From Planotetraspora silvatica (lineage in GTDB: Bacteria; Actinomycetota; Actinomycetes; Streptosporangiales; Streptosporangiaceae): 64,000 nt of DNA. Location of the stretch: positions 1 to 64,000 of the forward strand of contig NZ_BOOQ01000028.1 of the NCBI RefSeq assembly GCF_016863315.1, written 5' to 3'. The position numbers and the translations under genes are program-made. The first letter of the stretch is position 1. Each line of letters opens with the position of its first letter. The notes below the pieces were generated by a model. The model saw only the letters and a list, made by a program, of their open reading frames with translations. It was not told where the DNA came from and did not search any database. Positions 63,660 to 64,000 of the stretch are shown one piece after another.

Positions 63660-63693
63660 CCCGGCCGAGGAGGCATCACCTTCCTCGGCCGGG
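63660..63693. terminator. Bidirectional terminator, 12-bp stem
   Basis: A perfect 12-bp inverted repeat (63660-63671 with 63682-63693) with a 10-base loop lies between convergent genes. It is GC-rich, without a T run. Confidence 0.7.
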
Positions 63694-63727
63694 GGTCCGG
63701 TGTCCGGCCTTCGCGGAAACCTGTGGG

Positions 63728-64000
63728 TCAGGCCGCCGTGACGGTGTAGGTCGTTCCCGACTGGGTCGGGAAGTTGATCTGGTCGTTGCTCATGGTGACG
63801 GCGACCGTGGATCCGTCGGCCCTGGCGACCCTGACCGCGCGTCCCGGCCAGGGGTTCTGGAGACGTACGGCCTTGCCGGCGAGGCTGGTGATGTCGACGT
63901 AGCTCACCTGTCCCGCGCTGCGCGCGCTCGAGACGAGCATGCCGCCCTTGTCACGGAGCTTGACGAAGGAGGCGTTCTTCGCCGACGGCCAGACGGGGAA
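63728..64000 (-). CDS. C-terminal fragment of a probable secreted glycosidase (partial)
   Basis: The frame is open from the window edge to the stop at 63728, giving the last 90 residues. They form beta-type sequence with LQNPWPGRAVRVARADGS, like the C-terminal beta domains of GH95-type and similar actinobacterial glycosidases. The start lies outside the window. The family is a guess from that motif alone. Confidence 0.55.
   Translation of the reverse strand, partial: FPVWPSAKNASFVKLRDKGGMLVSSARSAGQVSYVDITSLAGKAVRLQNPWPGRAVRVARADGSTVAVTMSNDQINFPTQSGTTYTVTAA

Overview
The window is high-GC actinobacterial chromosome. A complete Pup-proteasome gene set (pafA, prcA, prcB, pup, dop, arc), a mycothiol ligase gene (mshC), and Tat and lipoprotein signal peptides place it in the Actinomycetia. 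The gene content and the neighbourhood metH, PAC2, mshC, NRDE, SCO1664-type, DUF3090, histidine phosphatase, uppP best suit a Streptosporangiales-like genus. That rank is an inference. I saw no rRNA, tRNA, CRISPR array, phage or transposase.

Layout. 0-6 kb: a secreted GH46 chitosanase with a palindromic operator, a lipoprotein FKBP, then pafA, prcA and prcB on the minus strand. 6.2-15.7 kb: a plus-strand operon for a sugar ABC transporter, a PHP phosphoesterase, a Gfo/Idh/MocA oxidoreductase and a GH38 alpha-mannosidase. It separates prcBA from pup. 15.8-24.4 kb: pup, then a kinase-fold gene with no catalytic residues, a cobalamin-riboswitch-controlled cobB, a histidine-phosphatase-like gene, dop, arc and trmI. 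The usually compact Pup operon is therefore interrupted twice.

24.5-33 kb: a double-GNAT acetyltransferase, a class III aminotransferase/PfkB kinase/TetR unit, an FHA protein, an M50 protease with CBS domains and a RecB-like nuclease. 33-38.4 kb: a sensor kinase and LuxR-type regulator followed by a MacB/FtsX-type ABC exporter, probably one signalling-efflux module. 38.5-44.6 kb: a peptide ABC importer in the unusual order C-A-B-D-F.

44.9-53.5 kb: a membrane protein, a 53-bp repeat block, a HAD hydrolase, cobalamin-dependent metH, a PAC2 protein, and a CbiX/NnaR pair. A decayed nirD tail and a GlnR-like box lie just upstream of nnaR, suggesting a lost nitrite-reductase operon. 53.5-64 kb: peptide deformylase, a Tat-exported amidase, the mshC-to-uppP operon, an aldo/keto reductase, an RsrR-type Rrf2 regulator divergent from an NmrA-like gene, a repeat-rich surface protein, and the 3' end of a secreted protein cut by the window edge.

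The main themes are protein turnover (Pup tagging, the Arc ATPase, the 20S core, and perhaps PAC2), cobalamin use (cobB, metH), redox buffering (mshC, RsrR) and import of sugars and peptides. The most unusual points are the split Pup locus, the pseudokinase beside pup, the uncharacterised mannoside operon, the nirD remnant with a nitrogen-control-like box, and the 19-residue leader between the kinase and regulator genes.
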